DNA of 51,164 nt from assembly GCA_947384955.1 (NCBI GenBank), contig CANDJC010000017.1, positions 1 through 51,164 on the forward strand, given 5' to 3'. This stretch comes from an uncultured Eubacterium sp. Its GTDB lineage: Bacteria; Bacillota; Clostridia; Lachnospirales; Lachnospiraceae. Of the stretch, positions 25,054-34,100 are shown in pieces. Position 1 is the stretch's first letter. Each line of letters begins with the position of its first letter. Made by a program: the position numbers and the translations under genes. The notes under the pieces are model-generated. The model did no database searches. It saw only the letters and a program-made list of their open reading frames with translations, and had not been told where the DNA came from.

Positions 25054-26568
25054 ATGAAAAATTTTAACATTGCATTTCAGCAGACGGTGGAAGCATGTTA
25101 TTTAACATTGAAAGCAGAAAGGCCGGAGGCATTAGACCGGGTAACACTGAATGTAAATCTGAAGGACTGTCCGGATTTTCTGCTTCCGTTTAAGGCAGTC
25201 CGTTTTAACAGCGAAACGGTATTGCGGTACAGACAGCCGGAGCATGCAGTATCGCTGCAGTATAAGGATATGGTTTTGAATAAAAAGGAATTTGTGCGGC
25301 TGTATGCAAACCTATTGATGCCTTTTATCAAAGGAAAGGACTGGTTTTTGGATTACCATAATCTCTACATTCATCCGGCTTACATTTTTATTGATAAAAA
25401 GACCGAAACTGCCAGCTATATGTACCTTCCGGTGCAGCAGGCCGTGCATACGGACGCGGAGATTCTTGCTTTTTTTAAGAAGCTGCTGACCAAAGCGGAT
25501 ATTAAGGACGACCGGAAATTCCTGGTAAATCTGTTTCAGTATTTTGAACGCGGGAATGCGACGCTGTTAAGTCTGTACCAGTTTCTTTTAAAAGAGACAG
25601 ATACCGTGCAGCCGTCCGGCCAGCCATATGTGCCAGAGACATCGGAACGAAACACCGTTCAAAAGCTGGTACAGGAGATTCCGGCAAAATTAGAACAAAT
25701 CGAAGTGAAAAAGCCGCAGAAGGCAAAGCACGTATTTCCGTTTCAAACAGGAAAAAATAAATCAGAGGATTCTTCAGACGCTTTGCTGACGGCAGAATCC
25801 TTTGAAACGGACAGGCTGCAGGAGGATTTGAGCGAAGACGAGATAATCAATGCTCTGTTTGGAGAAAAACCGGCAAGAGCAAAACGTATGAAAGAAAAAC
25901 CGCAGAAAGAAAAATCACGGAACGAAAAGCTGCAGAATGAAAAATTACAGAATGAAAAACTGCAGAATGAAAAATTACAGAATGAAAAACTGCAAAAAGA
26001 AATGATTTCTTCAGAAAAAAGCCCGGATTCTATAGTAAGAAGCCCCAAAGAAAAGAGGACAGAAGAAAAGAAAACGCTGTTTGGAAGATTTTTTGGCGGG
26101 AAAAAGGCTAAGCAGGAGCCGGAAAGCCCGGGTCTGACACCTGAGCATCTGCGGCAGATGCAGAATCAGCTCCGGGAGGATGACTTTGACGACGGCCATA
26201 CAGTTGTGTTAGAAGACAGCCCGGCGGAAGGCGGATGCTGCCTGCGCCTGGTGTTTTCTTCGATGACGGGGGCGCCGGAAAATATCAGAATTACGCCGTC
26301 AAAGGACTTTATTACGATTGGCAGGATATCCAGGGATGAAAACAGGCCGGATGCAGCGTTTCCGCCAGATTTCAAGGGTGTCGGGAGAAAGCATGCCAGG
26401 CTTGAGCGCAGGGCGGATTCTTATTATCTGGTAGACCTTGGTTCCGTCAACCATACTTATCTGGACGGGGAGGCTTTGATTCCAAACCGCCCGTATCTGT
26501 TAAAAGCCGGAAGCGAAGTAGCCTTTACCTCTGTAAATCCGATTACTTACCGGGTTGTCATGGAGTAA
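25054..26568 (+). CDS. DUF6382-like domain plus FHA domain protein
   Basis: The 504-residue protein has an N-terminal globular domain of about 190 residues (VSLQYKDMVLNKKEFVRLYA and KDWFLDYHNLYIHPAYIFID). That is the pattern of DUF6382 proteins in Clostridia Tad and type VII-like loci. A charged, low-complexity linker follows. The C-terminal FHA domain, about residues 410-504, has ITIGRISRDENRPDAAFP, GRKHARLERRADSYYLVDLG and SVNHTYLDGEAL, which include the phosphothreonine-binding Arg, His and Asn positions. The linker has a 15-bp tandem repeat at 25921-25995 encoding NEKLQ five times. It probably reads phosphorylation by the kinase at 28116-31079. It lies between the WG and PP2C genes. Confidence 0.82.
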   Translation: MKNFNIAFQQTVEACYLTLKAERPEALDRVTLNVNLKDCPDFLLPFKAVRFNSETVLRYRQPEHAVSLQYKDMVLNKKEFVRLYANLLMPFIKGKDWFLDYHNLYIHPAYIFIDKKTETASYMYLPVQQAVHTDAEILAFFKKLLTKADIKDDRKFLVNLFQYFERGNATLLSLYQFLLKETDTVQPSGQPYVPETSERNTVQKLVQEIPAKLEQIEVKKPQKAKHVFPFQTGKNKSEDSSDALLTAESFETDRLQEDLSEDEIINALFGEKPARAKRMKEKPQKEKSRNEKLQNEKLQNEKLQNEKLQNEKLQKEMISSEKSPDSIVRSPKEKRTEEKKTLFGRFFGGKKAKQEPESPGLTPEHLRQMQNQLREDDFDDGHTVVLEDSPAEGGCCLRLVFSSMTGAPENIRITPSKDFITIGRISRDENRPDAAFPPDFKGVGRKHARLERRADSYYLVDLGSVNHTYLDGEALIPNRPYLLKAGSEVAFTSVNPITYRVVME

Positions 26569-26575
26569 ACGGGCT

Positions 26576-27346
26576 ATGGATACGGATTGCAGGTTAAACA
26601 TCAGCGGCGGATGCGCGACGGATATCGGAGCGGTCAGGAAAGTAAATCAGGATGCCGTGTTTTTTCAATGCCTGTGCCAGCAGGGAGAATGCTTTGCCGT
26701 GGGAGCGGTATGTGACGGCATAGGAGGAATGCAGGCGGGAGAAGAAGCCTCCGCGCTTGTGATAGAAGGAATCGGGCAGTGGTATTCCCAGGTATGCTGC
26801 TGGATTGATATTCCAAACGCGGACCAGGATGTCCTGTTTTCGCATATGAAAGATGCGGCGGAACAGTGGAACCGGGATGTTTTGGATTTTTGCCTGAAAC
26901 GCGGGATAAAGAGCGGTACAACCATGTCTGTGCTTATGATTTTAAGAAACCGGTTTTATATTCTGCATGCGGGAGACAGCCGGATTTACCGTTATCATTA
27001 TTATCTGGAACAGCTGACAGCAGACGATACGGTAGTCCGCGTACATAACGGAAAAGAAAGGGTATATCTGAGCAATTATCTGGGAAAATCTGAACAGCTT
27101 CATTTTACATCGGTATGCGGCGGGTTAAAAAAGGGGGATTTATTTTTATACTGCTCTGACGGATTTTATCACAGGCTGCAGGAAACAGATGTCCGGGGAT
27201 ACCTGAATGACTATAGGAAAAGACTGCCCTTAGAGCAAATCTGCAGGAAGGCGGTGCTTCAAATGAAAGAGCGCGGTGAAACGGATAATATCTCCGCGGG
27301 CATTCTGATAGCGGGCGCTTTGAAAAGCAGAATTGGATTTTTATAG
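26576..27346 (+). CDS. PP2C-type Ser/Thr protein phosphatase
   Basis: The 256-residue cytoplasmic protein carries the PP2C metal-centre motifs in order: RKVNQD with D26, VCDGIGGMQAGEEA with D47-G48, HAGDSRIYRY, YCSDGFY, and TDNISAGI with D237-N238. It should dephosphorylate proteins modified by the large kinase encoded nearby and so reset the FHA-read signal. I used the ATG at 26576, with GGAG upstream, rather than a TTG at 26555 inside the preceding gene. Its last bases overlap, tail to tail, the minus-strand gene at 27341. Confidence 0.92.
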   Translation: MDTDCRLNISGGCATDIGAVRKVNQDAVFFQCLCQQGECFAVGAVCDGIGGMQAGEEASALVIEGIGQWYSQVCCWIDIPNADQDVLFSHMKDAAEQWNRDVLDFCLKRGIKSGTTMSVLMILRNRFYILHAGDSRIYRYHYYLEQLTADDTVVRVHNGKERVYLSNYLGKSEQLHFTSVCGGLKKGDLFLYCSDGFYHRLQETDVRGYLNDYRKRLPLEQICRKAVLQMKERGETDNISAGILIAGALKSRIGFL

Positions 27347-27814
27347 TATAGAAGGCAGGAAGAACAAAAAAGCAAGCAGGAGAAATTCTATGATATTCAG
27401 TATCAGGGAAATACAAAGCTCCTGGAAAAACCGTGTTCTGCGAATGCCGAATCTGCAAAGAAAGCAGAGCTTTGTCAGTTCAAAAAGAACAAGGTCTAAA
27501 AAAAAGCCCGTCCAGGAAAACCTGGTAAGAACTGCAGCCAGCGTCATTGCAGTAAATAAAAATGCTTCCAGAAACAATTCTGTCTTGGGAATCCGGCTGC
27601 CGCAGGACTTGCAGCTGCCTTTGTTTCGGATATAAGAAACAATCGGAATCTGGTGTCTGAGTAAAATCCGCCGTCCGCACTGCGGGCAAAAGCAGGAGGG
27701 CGAAAGGATGGACGTTTCGCAGCCGCAAAGCAGACGCAGAATATCGGTTGTAGAAAAGGCGCTCAGGATATAGAGTGCAAATATGGTACAGATATGAATC
27801 AATGCTGCCTGCAT
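27341..27814 (-). CDS. Stand-alone four-cysteine prepilin-peptidase N domain (DiS_P_DiS-like)
   Basis: The 157-residue membrane protein has C43-x-x-C46 (CFCPQCGRRILLRHQIPIVS) and C68-x-x-C71 (IRNKGSCKSCGSRIP). This is the four-cysteine signature of the N-terminal domain (PF06750) of PilD/GspO-type prepilin peptidases, the part linked to N-methylation of the mature pilin. The aspartate-bearing A24 peptidase half is absent, and after residue 80 only further membrane helices follow. AGGAGG lies eight bases before the ATG at 27814. An in-frame ATG at 27859 lacks a site. It is the only minus-strand gene within the Tad locus and converges on the PP2C gene. It may supply the domain missing from TadV, which is inference. 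Confidence 0.75.
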   Translation of the reverse strand: MQAALIHICTIFALYILSAFSTTDILRLLCGCETSILSPSCFCPQCGRRILLRHQIPIVSYIRNKGSCKSCGSRIPKTELFLEAFLFTAMTLAAVLTRFSWTGFFLDLVLFELTKLCFLCRFGIRRTRFFQELCISLILNIIEFLLLAFLFFLPSIL

Positions 27815-27906
27815 AACAGATTCCTCCTTTTGTATCTGGCTGTAAGAGAATTGTAACACAAAGTCCGGCGGATGAAAATGATTTTTTGAAAACGGGAGAG
27901 GAATTT

Positions 27907-28089
27907 ATGAAAGAATGGATGAGCTTTGACTGGTGGTTTTACGGCGGGATTTTTGTTATGGCGTCCGCGGGGATTCTGTTTGCGGTGCAGACGGTTTTGT
28001 TTGCGGTAAAAAGGAAACGCATTGGCAGGAGGATGGATGAAGAATACGGGCAGCCTGGGAAATATCATAATGAAAGCAGCCAGTCATGA
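27907..28089 (+). CDS. Small single-span membrane protein
   Basis: This gene encodes 60 residues. They include MSFDWWFYGGIFVMASAGIL, continuing as one hydrophobic helix to about residue 32, then a basic polar tail. I do not recognise the family. GGGAGAGGAA precedes the ATG at 27907, and the stop overlaps an ATG (28086) in frame with the downstream kinase, so co-expression is likely. It may be an accessory subunit of the kinase or pilus. Confidence 0.6.
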   Translation: MKEWMSFDWWFYGGIFVMASAGILFAVQTVLFAVKRKRIGRRMDEEYGQPGKYHNESSQS

Positions 28090-28115
28090 TACAGACGACA
28101 GAAAGGAAGCAGAAT

Positions 28116-31079
28116 ATGTCCAAAATCATTGCAGGCATTTATGAAACAGACTGCGAAATCGGTTCCGGCGGCGGAGGAATTGTTTATCTTGGACGCCACA
28201 CAAGACTTAATAAACAGATTGTATTAAAAGCGGACAGGCGCAGGCTGAGCGCCGGGGAAGAAAAGCTGAGAAAGGAATCAGACCTGTTAAAAGGGCTGAG
28301 CCATACCTATATCCCGCAGGTGTACGATTTTGTGCAGGAAGGGGACACCGTCTATACAGTTATGGACTATGTGGAAGGGGAAAGCCTGGACAAGGTACTG
28401 GCGCGCGGGCAGAAGATACCGCAGAAAATGATCGTGAAATGGGCCTGCCAGCTGCTGGAGGCTTTAAACTATCTGCATCAGCAAAAGCCGCACGGGATTC
28501 TGCACGGCGATATCAAACCGGCCAACATTATGCTCCGCCCGGACGGCAGCATCTGCCTGATTGACTTTAATATAGCGCTTGCGCTCGGCGAGGATGGCGC
28601 CGTAAGAGTCGGATACAGCAGGGGTTATGCTTCCCCAGAGCACTATGGCTCTGAAGGGGCAGATTTGAATCCGTTTTCCAAAAGCCGCATGCATGGCTCT
28701 GTGCCGGGCACAGGCAGTGAAAAAGATTCTGGCATAAGCGATACACTTATCTTAAATCCAAAAGAACACAGAGGGAAACGCAGCGGCATGTCAGACGGTT
28801 CCTCGTCTTCGGGCAGGAAAGTGCTTTTGGATGTACGTTCGGATATTTACAGTCTCGGAGCTACGCTGTACCACCTGCTGAGCGGGAAAAAACCGGCGGT
28901 AAGGGCGGCAGATGTTACGCCGTTAAATGAAAGCTGCTGCAGTCTGCAGATTGCTCAAATCATAGCAAAGTCTATGAACCCGGATGCATCCAGGCGCTAC
29001 CAGTCCGCAGAAGAGATGCTGGATGCCTTTTTGCATCTTAGGACCAATGACAGGCGCGTAAAGAAAAATAAAAGGCACTATATCATAGCTGCGGCTGTAT
29101 CTGCATGTCTGCTTTTTGCGGGAGCGGCCGGCGTATTTATCGGAATGAAGCAGAAGGAAAATTATCAGGAGTCATTTGCGCTTGCGGGCGATTCCCAGCT
29201 GCTGCTTGCAGACGGAGATACGAAATCAGCAGTCCGGCAGGCTGTCCGGGCGCTGGATACCGGAGAGGGCATTTTTAAAGTTCCGGTTCCGGCAAAAGCG
29301 CAGAAGGCGCTTTCGGATGCGCTTGGTGTCTATGATTTATCAGACGGATTTAAGCAGGAGGATATTCTTACGCTGCCGGCGGCACCGTTTGCGCTGGAGG
29401 TTTCTCCGAAAGGGACGCGCTTTGCAGCGGTGTATGCATATGAAGCTGCCGTGTATTCTGTGGGCAGCGATACGCCGGATGTCCGGTGCCATCTTAAGGA
29501 ATCAGCGTTTTCAGACTGCCTGTTTCTGGATGAAGATACGATTGTATATGCCGGACAAAAGGGCGTGGAGGCTTACAGCATTCCGCAAAAGAAAGTGCTC
29601 TGGACAGGGGACGAAGCGGCGTGTCTTACGCTTTCCGGCGACGGCAGTACCGTAGCGGCATTAAATGTCAGGGATGATTATGCGGTTTTATACAATGCAG
29701 CGGACGGGAAAAAGAAGGCAGAGTGCCGGTTTCACGGACGCAGGATGCTTGCGGATGTGAATGATATTTATGTGGACTGGCAGAATTATCTGTTTGCATT
29801 GGATAATACGGGAGACTGGCTGGCTGTCAGCTTTACAAACGGCGGATTAAGCGTGTTTGATACAAAGGATGAAGATAATGAACTGATTTTGTACGACGAA
29901 TCGGATTATGACAGATTCAGCGGCGGTTTCTGCGGAAAGATGTTTGCTTACGCGGCAAATGGAAGCAGCGGGAATTTTTTCGGCGTTCTGGATACAGAAG
30001 AACCTGCAATGGCTGGGAGCATGGAGTCGAGGGACAATGTAATCTGCCGGGCAGACGAAAACGGTATCTGCCTTTCAGATGGCAATCTGCTGGCACGGTT
30101 TGCACCGGGCACGCTGGAAGAGACAGAGCTTGCTTATACGCAGGGAAATACGATTGCAGATTATGACGCGGGGGAGCGTTTTACTATGGTAGTGACGGAT
30201 GATGATGCGGTGTCATTTTATGACAGGGCAGCCAATCTGGTCAGCAGCATTGCATTTGAAAACGGTCATGATTTTATCCGTCTGGCTGGAAATTATGCGC
30301 TTGCCGCCAGCAGAGAGGAGCCGAAGGTACGCATTCTGCAGCTGGAAGAGCATGAGGAGGCACAGCTGGCCTGTTATGATGCCGGTTATGCTCATGATGA
30401 GGCGAGAGTCAGTGCGGATGGAGCATCGGTCATGCTGTTTGATTATAAGGGGTTTCGTACCTATGGATGTGACGGAACGCTGATAAGCGAATGCAGCCTG
30501 CCGGACGCGGAAGCTGTTTATGACCAGCAGTTTATCCGCAAAGAGGGGGACTCTTATCTGGAGGTAATCTGGTATGACGGCACGGTGCGCCGCTACGGCA
30601 TGGACGGGACGCTGCTGGCAGAAAAAGATACAGAAGAAAAAGAAGAAAGTCCGAAGGAAAGAACGGAAGAGGAATCACAGATAAAGAAGGAAGCGCCGGA
30701 TAAAAATCTGGAAGAGGAATTTCTGACAGACCGTTACCGGATTGTTTCTAAGCTGCATGAACCGCCCATGGTGTATGAAAAAGAGTCTGGAAAATCTGCG
30801 GGGCAGCTGGAAGAGGATGCGGAGCTTGCGTATGTGACGCAGTTAGAGGGCGGATGCATTATGACAGAATATGTCAGCACGAAGCTGCAGCGTTACGGAC
30901 TGCTTTTGGATGAGGACTTGCAGACACTTGCGTATCTGCCGGATATCTGCGATGTGTACGGGGATACGGTGGTATTTGATTATCATAACGGTTCGATACG
31001 CGCTTGCAGTATTTATTCGCTGGAAGAACTGGCAGCACTCGGGCAGGCAGCAGGGGAGGTGGTAGGAAAAGGAATGTAA
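28116..31079 (+). CDS. Membrane Ser/Thr protein kinase with extracellular beta-propeller-like sensor
   Basis: The 987-residue protein opens with a Hanks-type kinase domain: IGSGGGGIVYLG glycine loop, K38 in VLKAD, HGDIKPANIML with catalytic D132, and YASPEHYG near residue 174. The metal-binding motif is DFN (D150-F151-N152) rather than DFG. A basic stretch and one membrane helix follow (HYIIAAAVSACLLFAGAAGV, about 321-344). The outer part, about 640 residues, is beta-rich with WD40-like repeats and an acidic EKEE linker near residue 845. It probably senses something at the surface and phosphorylates targets read by the two FHA proteins. PP2C would oppose it. I chose the ATG at 28116 after GAAAGGAAG. 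An ATG at 28086 overlaps the preceding stop and is also possible. Confidence 0.88.
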   Translation: MSKIIAGIYETDCEIGSGGGGIVYLGRHTRLNKQIVLKADRRRLSAGEEKLRKESDLLKGLSHTYIPQVYDFVQEGDTVYTVMDYVEGESLDKVLARGQKIPQKMIVKWACQLLEALNYLHQQKPHGILHGDIKPANIMLRPDGSICLIDFNIALALGEDGAVRVGYSRGYASPEHYGSEGADLNPFSKSRMHGSVPGTGSEKDSGISDTLILNPKEHRGKRSGMSDGSSSSGRKVLLDVRSDIYSLGATLYHLLSGKKPAVRAADVTPLNESCCSLQIAQIIAKSMNPDASRRYQSAEEMLDAFLHLRTNDRRVKKNKRHYIIAAAVSACLLFAGAAGVFIGMKQKENYQESFALAGDSQLLLADGDTKSAVRQAVRALDTGEGIFKVPVPAKAQKALSDALGVYDLSDGFKQEDILTLPAAPFALEVSPKGTRFAAVYAYEAAVYSVGSDTPDVRCHLKESAFSDCLFLDEDTIVYAGQKGVEAYSIPQKKVLWTGDEAACLTLSGDGSTVAALNVRDDYAVLYNAADGKKKAECRFHGRRMLADVNDIYVDWQNYLFALDNTGDWLAVSFTNGGLSVFDTKDEDNELILYDESDYDRFSGGFCGKMFAYAANGSSGNFFGVLDTEEPAMAGSMESRDNVICRADENGICLSDGNLLARFAPGTLEETELAYTQGNTIADYDAGERFTMVVTDDDAVSFYDRAANLVSSIAFENGHDFIRLAGNYALAASREEPKVRILQLEEHEEAQLACYDAGYAHDEARVSADGASVMLFDYKGFRTYGCDGTLISECSLPDAEAVYDQQFIRKEGDSYLEVIWYDGTVRRYGMDGTLLAEKDTEEKEESPKERTEEESQIKKEAPDKNLEEEFLTDRYRIVSKLHEPPMVYEKESGKSAGQLEEDAELAYVTQLEGGCIMTEYVSTKLQRYGLLLDEDLQTLAYLPDICDVYGDTVVFDYHNGSIRACSIYSLEELAALGQAAGEVVGKGM

Positions 31080-31090
31080 AGGATTTTTTA

Positions 31091-31120
31091 TGTAACAGTC
31101 AGGGGAGCTGAACTGTTGCA
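31091..31120 (+). repeat. Intergenic hairpin, TGTAACAGT type
   Basis: TGTAACAGT-CAG pairs with CTGAACTGTTGCA, leaving one unpaired base and one G-T pair. It shares its opening with 19619-19687. It may end the kinase transcript, although no T-run follows. Confidence 0.55.
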
Positions 31121-31171
31121 GGAGTACAGTACAGATGAAAGAAGAGTACAGATGAAAGGGGAAAGCGGAGG

Positions 31172-34100
31172 ATGAATAAAATCAAAAAGGCAGCGGCCCT
31201 GCTGCTGTGCATGGTGATGTGCATGCCCGGACTGACGGCGGCACAGACCTATGCTTCGGCGAATGAAGACGCTGAGGTACAGGCATCCGGGCAGAATGGA
31301 ACAGATGCAAATCTGCCGGGACAGGATGCCGGGATGCCAGGGCAGGGGGAAGCTTCCGGGCAGGAGGATGCGGTAAGGTTTAATACCGGAAGGTTTGAAT
31401 ACCAGGTTATGGAACCCTCTCAAATGGAATCGCTGGCGGAAGAATTCGAGCGTAAATACGGTGCGGCAGTATCGGATCTGGAAGCGTATGAACAAAACGA
31501 AGATGCGGTGGCAGAGGCGAAGGCATTTGAACATTATACCGCGTATGATGAGGATGGAAGATGCCGGATTTCGATTGAAGAAGATGCTTTTTTCCCGTAT
31601 GAGGTTCAGTTTTCTTATGACGGGGAAGTAACAAGCGAGTGGTTTTTAACAAGAGAGGATACGGTAAATATCAAAGGGCATGAGTTCTATCTGGATGCGC
31701 CTGTTACCGGGAAGGTGCTGACGCAGATGAGCCTGAATGTCGGCGGGGATGCGGTGACGGTTTACCCGGAGGAGAAGGAGTTTACGGATGAAGAAGGCGG
31801 ACAGACGGATACGGCATCGCTGCTGCCGCTGAAGGAAGTAAGCCTTTCTGTGGATTTGACGGGGTATACACCGTTAAGTATGACAAAAGTTTCACTCTGG
31901 ACAGTTTTTGGAAATACACAGGGACTGCCGCAGGATATGGCAGCGATGTGGAGGACATGGGGAGTTAATGACAGTACAGATAAGGATACAGATTATCATA
32001 TCGTATCTATGAAAGATAAGCTTGATTTGTCATTTGCTTCCAGATTAGAGGTGATTGCAGGGAAGGCAAGCCAGCTTGCATCAGATAACATTCGTTATTT
32101 TGTTTCACTGAAGATGGACGGGGCTGAAACCTGGCTGGAGCCAGAGATTTATGTAGATAAACAGGGAAGCTGGCAGGCAGCGGACGTGGGAGCATTATAC
32201 CGCAATACACATCTGACTTATGTGGATGGACGGGAAAAAGACGTACATATGCTGGACATGCAGATTGCTGAGGAAGAAGAAGGAGAACGTTATTTTTTAA
32301 GCCTGAATATGGACCTGAATATGTATCCGCAGGGAAAGACAATCAGGGTGTATGAAGGTGAATGGACAGAGGACAGTCTGAAAGAGGGAGCTAAGGACAT
32401 TACAAATGAAATATGTGATGTAAATATGCTTGCTGCCGGCAGCGGATATCCGATAAAACCGAATATGTCGGGGAATATCACGATTGTTTCTTATGAGAAT
32501 AATGAAATAACAGGATGCCTGCCAGTAATGCTGATGCTGGATATTACCCGTGCTTCTGTCAGTATTGATCACAATATCTACCAGAAAGAAAGTAATGGAA
32601 CATTTCTCGCACAGGGTTACTGGAACGGATATGCAGAATATGAAAACGGATTAATGGAATATACCTATCGTCTGTTTTTCGGTCCGGCAGACGGAAAATA
32701 CTTTGCGCGTTTTACATGCAGGAAAAACGGCGGAGATGACAGTGCACGTTCTGATTTGTCTGCATATATTGGCCGTTATGAGTCAGCGGAAAAGGCACAG
32801 GCATCCGGCGCACAAAATATAAAAGACAGTCTGTTTGGGGATGGATATGAGGCAGATTACAGCCAGGGTGTCATATTCAGTGTTTTTATTGGTTATCGGA
32901 AACAATATTACTGTATAAAGACCGAAGAAGCTGCCGGAACTGAAGGCGGAGAGAAACTGAACGGCTCGACCTGGGTAAGATTTCAGGGAGTTATGGCAGG
33001 GAGCGAAAGTGCTCCTGTTGATACGGAAGCATATATTTCCAGGCTGGATTCCTATGGAGACAATAATTTTTACACGATATTTGCAGACAGGGAGACAGAA
33101 GACGGAACAGAAATTAATTTAAATCACCTGGCTATGGATTTTGAAACAGAGCCTGGTGTGACCTTATATAAGGGAAAAAGCTCAACGGGGACTCCTGTCA
33201 AAAGCTGTGAGACATTTATAGATTTTTCCGGCGGAATGGTGCAGTTTACAGCTGTGTCAGAAAATAAAGAAAATTCAGAAAACTATTATATCCGGGTGCT
33301 GCAGCCCAAAACGGCCGAAGAAAGCAGTGCGGATAATGAAGAACAGCCTCTGTATATTAACAGTCTGGAGCATGAAAGTGCACAGACGCAGACGGGTGCA
33401 GACGGGGTCCTGATTTCAAAACGTGAAATCATGCTTGATTCGCGTCATGAGAACCGCCATAATATATTGCTGGTAAATACGGCTGTTACGACAATGTCAG
33501 CTTTGAAAGCGGAATTAAATTCTGATTATCTGGTAATGGATGAATACTGGAATCTGGAAGGAAAAGAAGCTTCGGATCTGAGCGGATTTACGACAGCCAG
33601 AGTACAGGACGGGCTTAAATATGGAACACTGCCCAATCTGGCACAGCTGCGGCTGAGGGCAAAGAGCAGTGATATCGAGCCAAATGATTATGATAATCTT
33701 GGAACACTTGTGATTACATCAGGTTCCAAAACGCTGATGATACTGAATCTGTCAGGGACAATTGGTGATCCGCATATTACGACAGAGGATAAGGATATCA
33801 AACCTCTGACACAATATGTTCCATATGGAACGGTGATTGAAAATAGCAATAAATATACCTATAAGAACAGAGTTTCTTATTCTTACACAGGCACTCTGCC
33901 TAAAGGCATGAATCTTGCACCAAGCGGAGAGTTATATGGCGTTCCCATGGAAACAGGTACATTTACATTTACGGTAACACTGCATAATCATTACCAGGGC
34001 TTAAAAAATACAAGCAAGACATTCCATATAACGGTTCAGGAGAATACTGACAGCAATGTAAATGGTGCTCAGGATGCCGGATATGAAATTACCGAACCGA

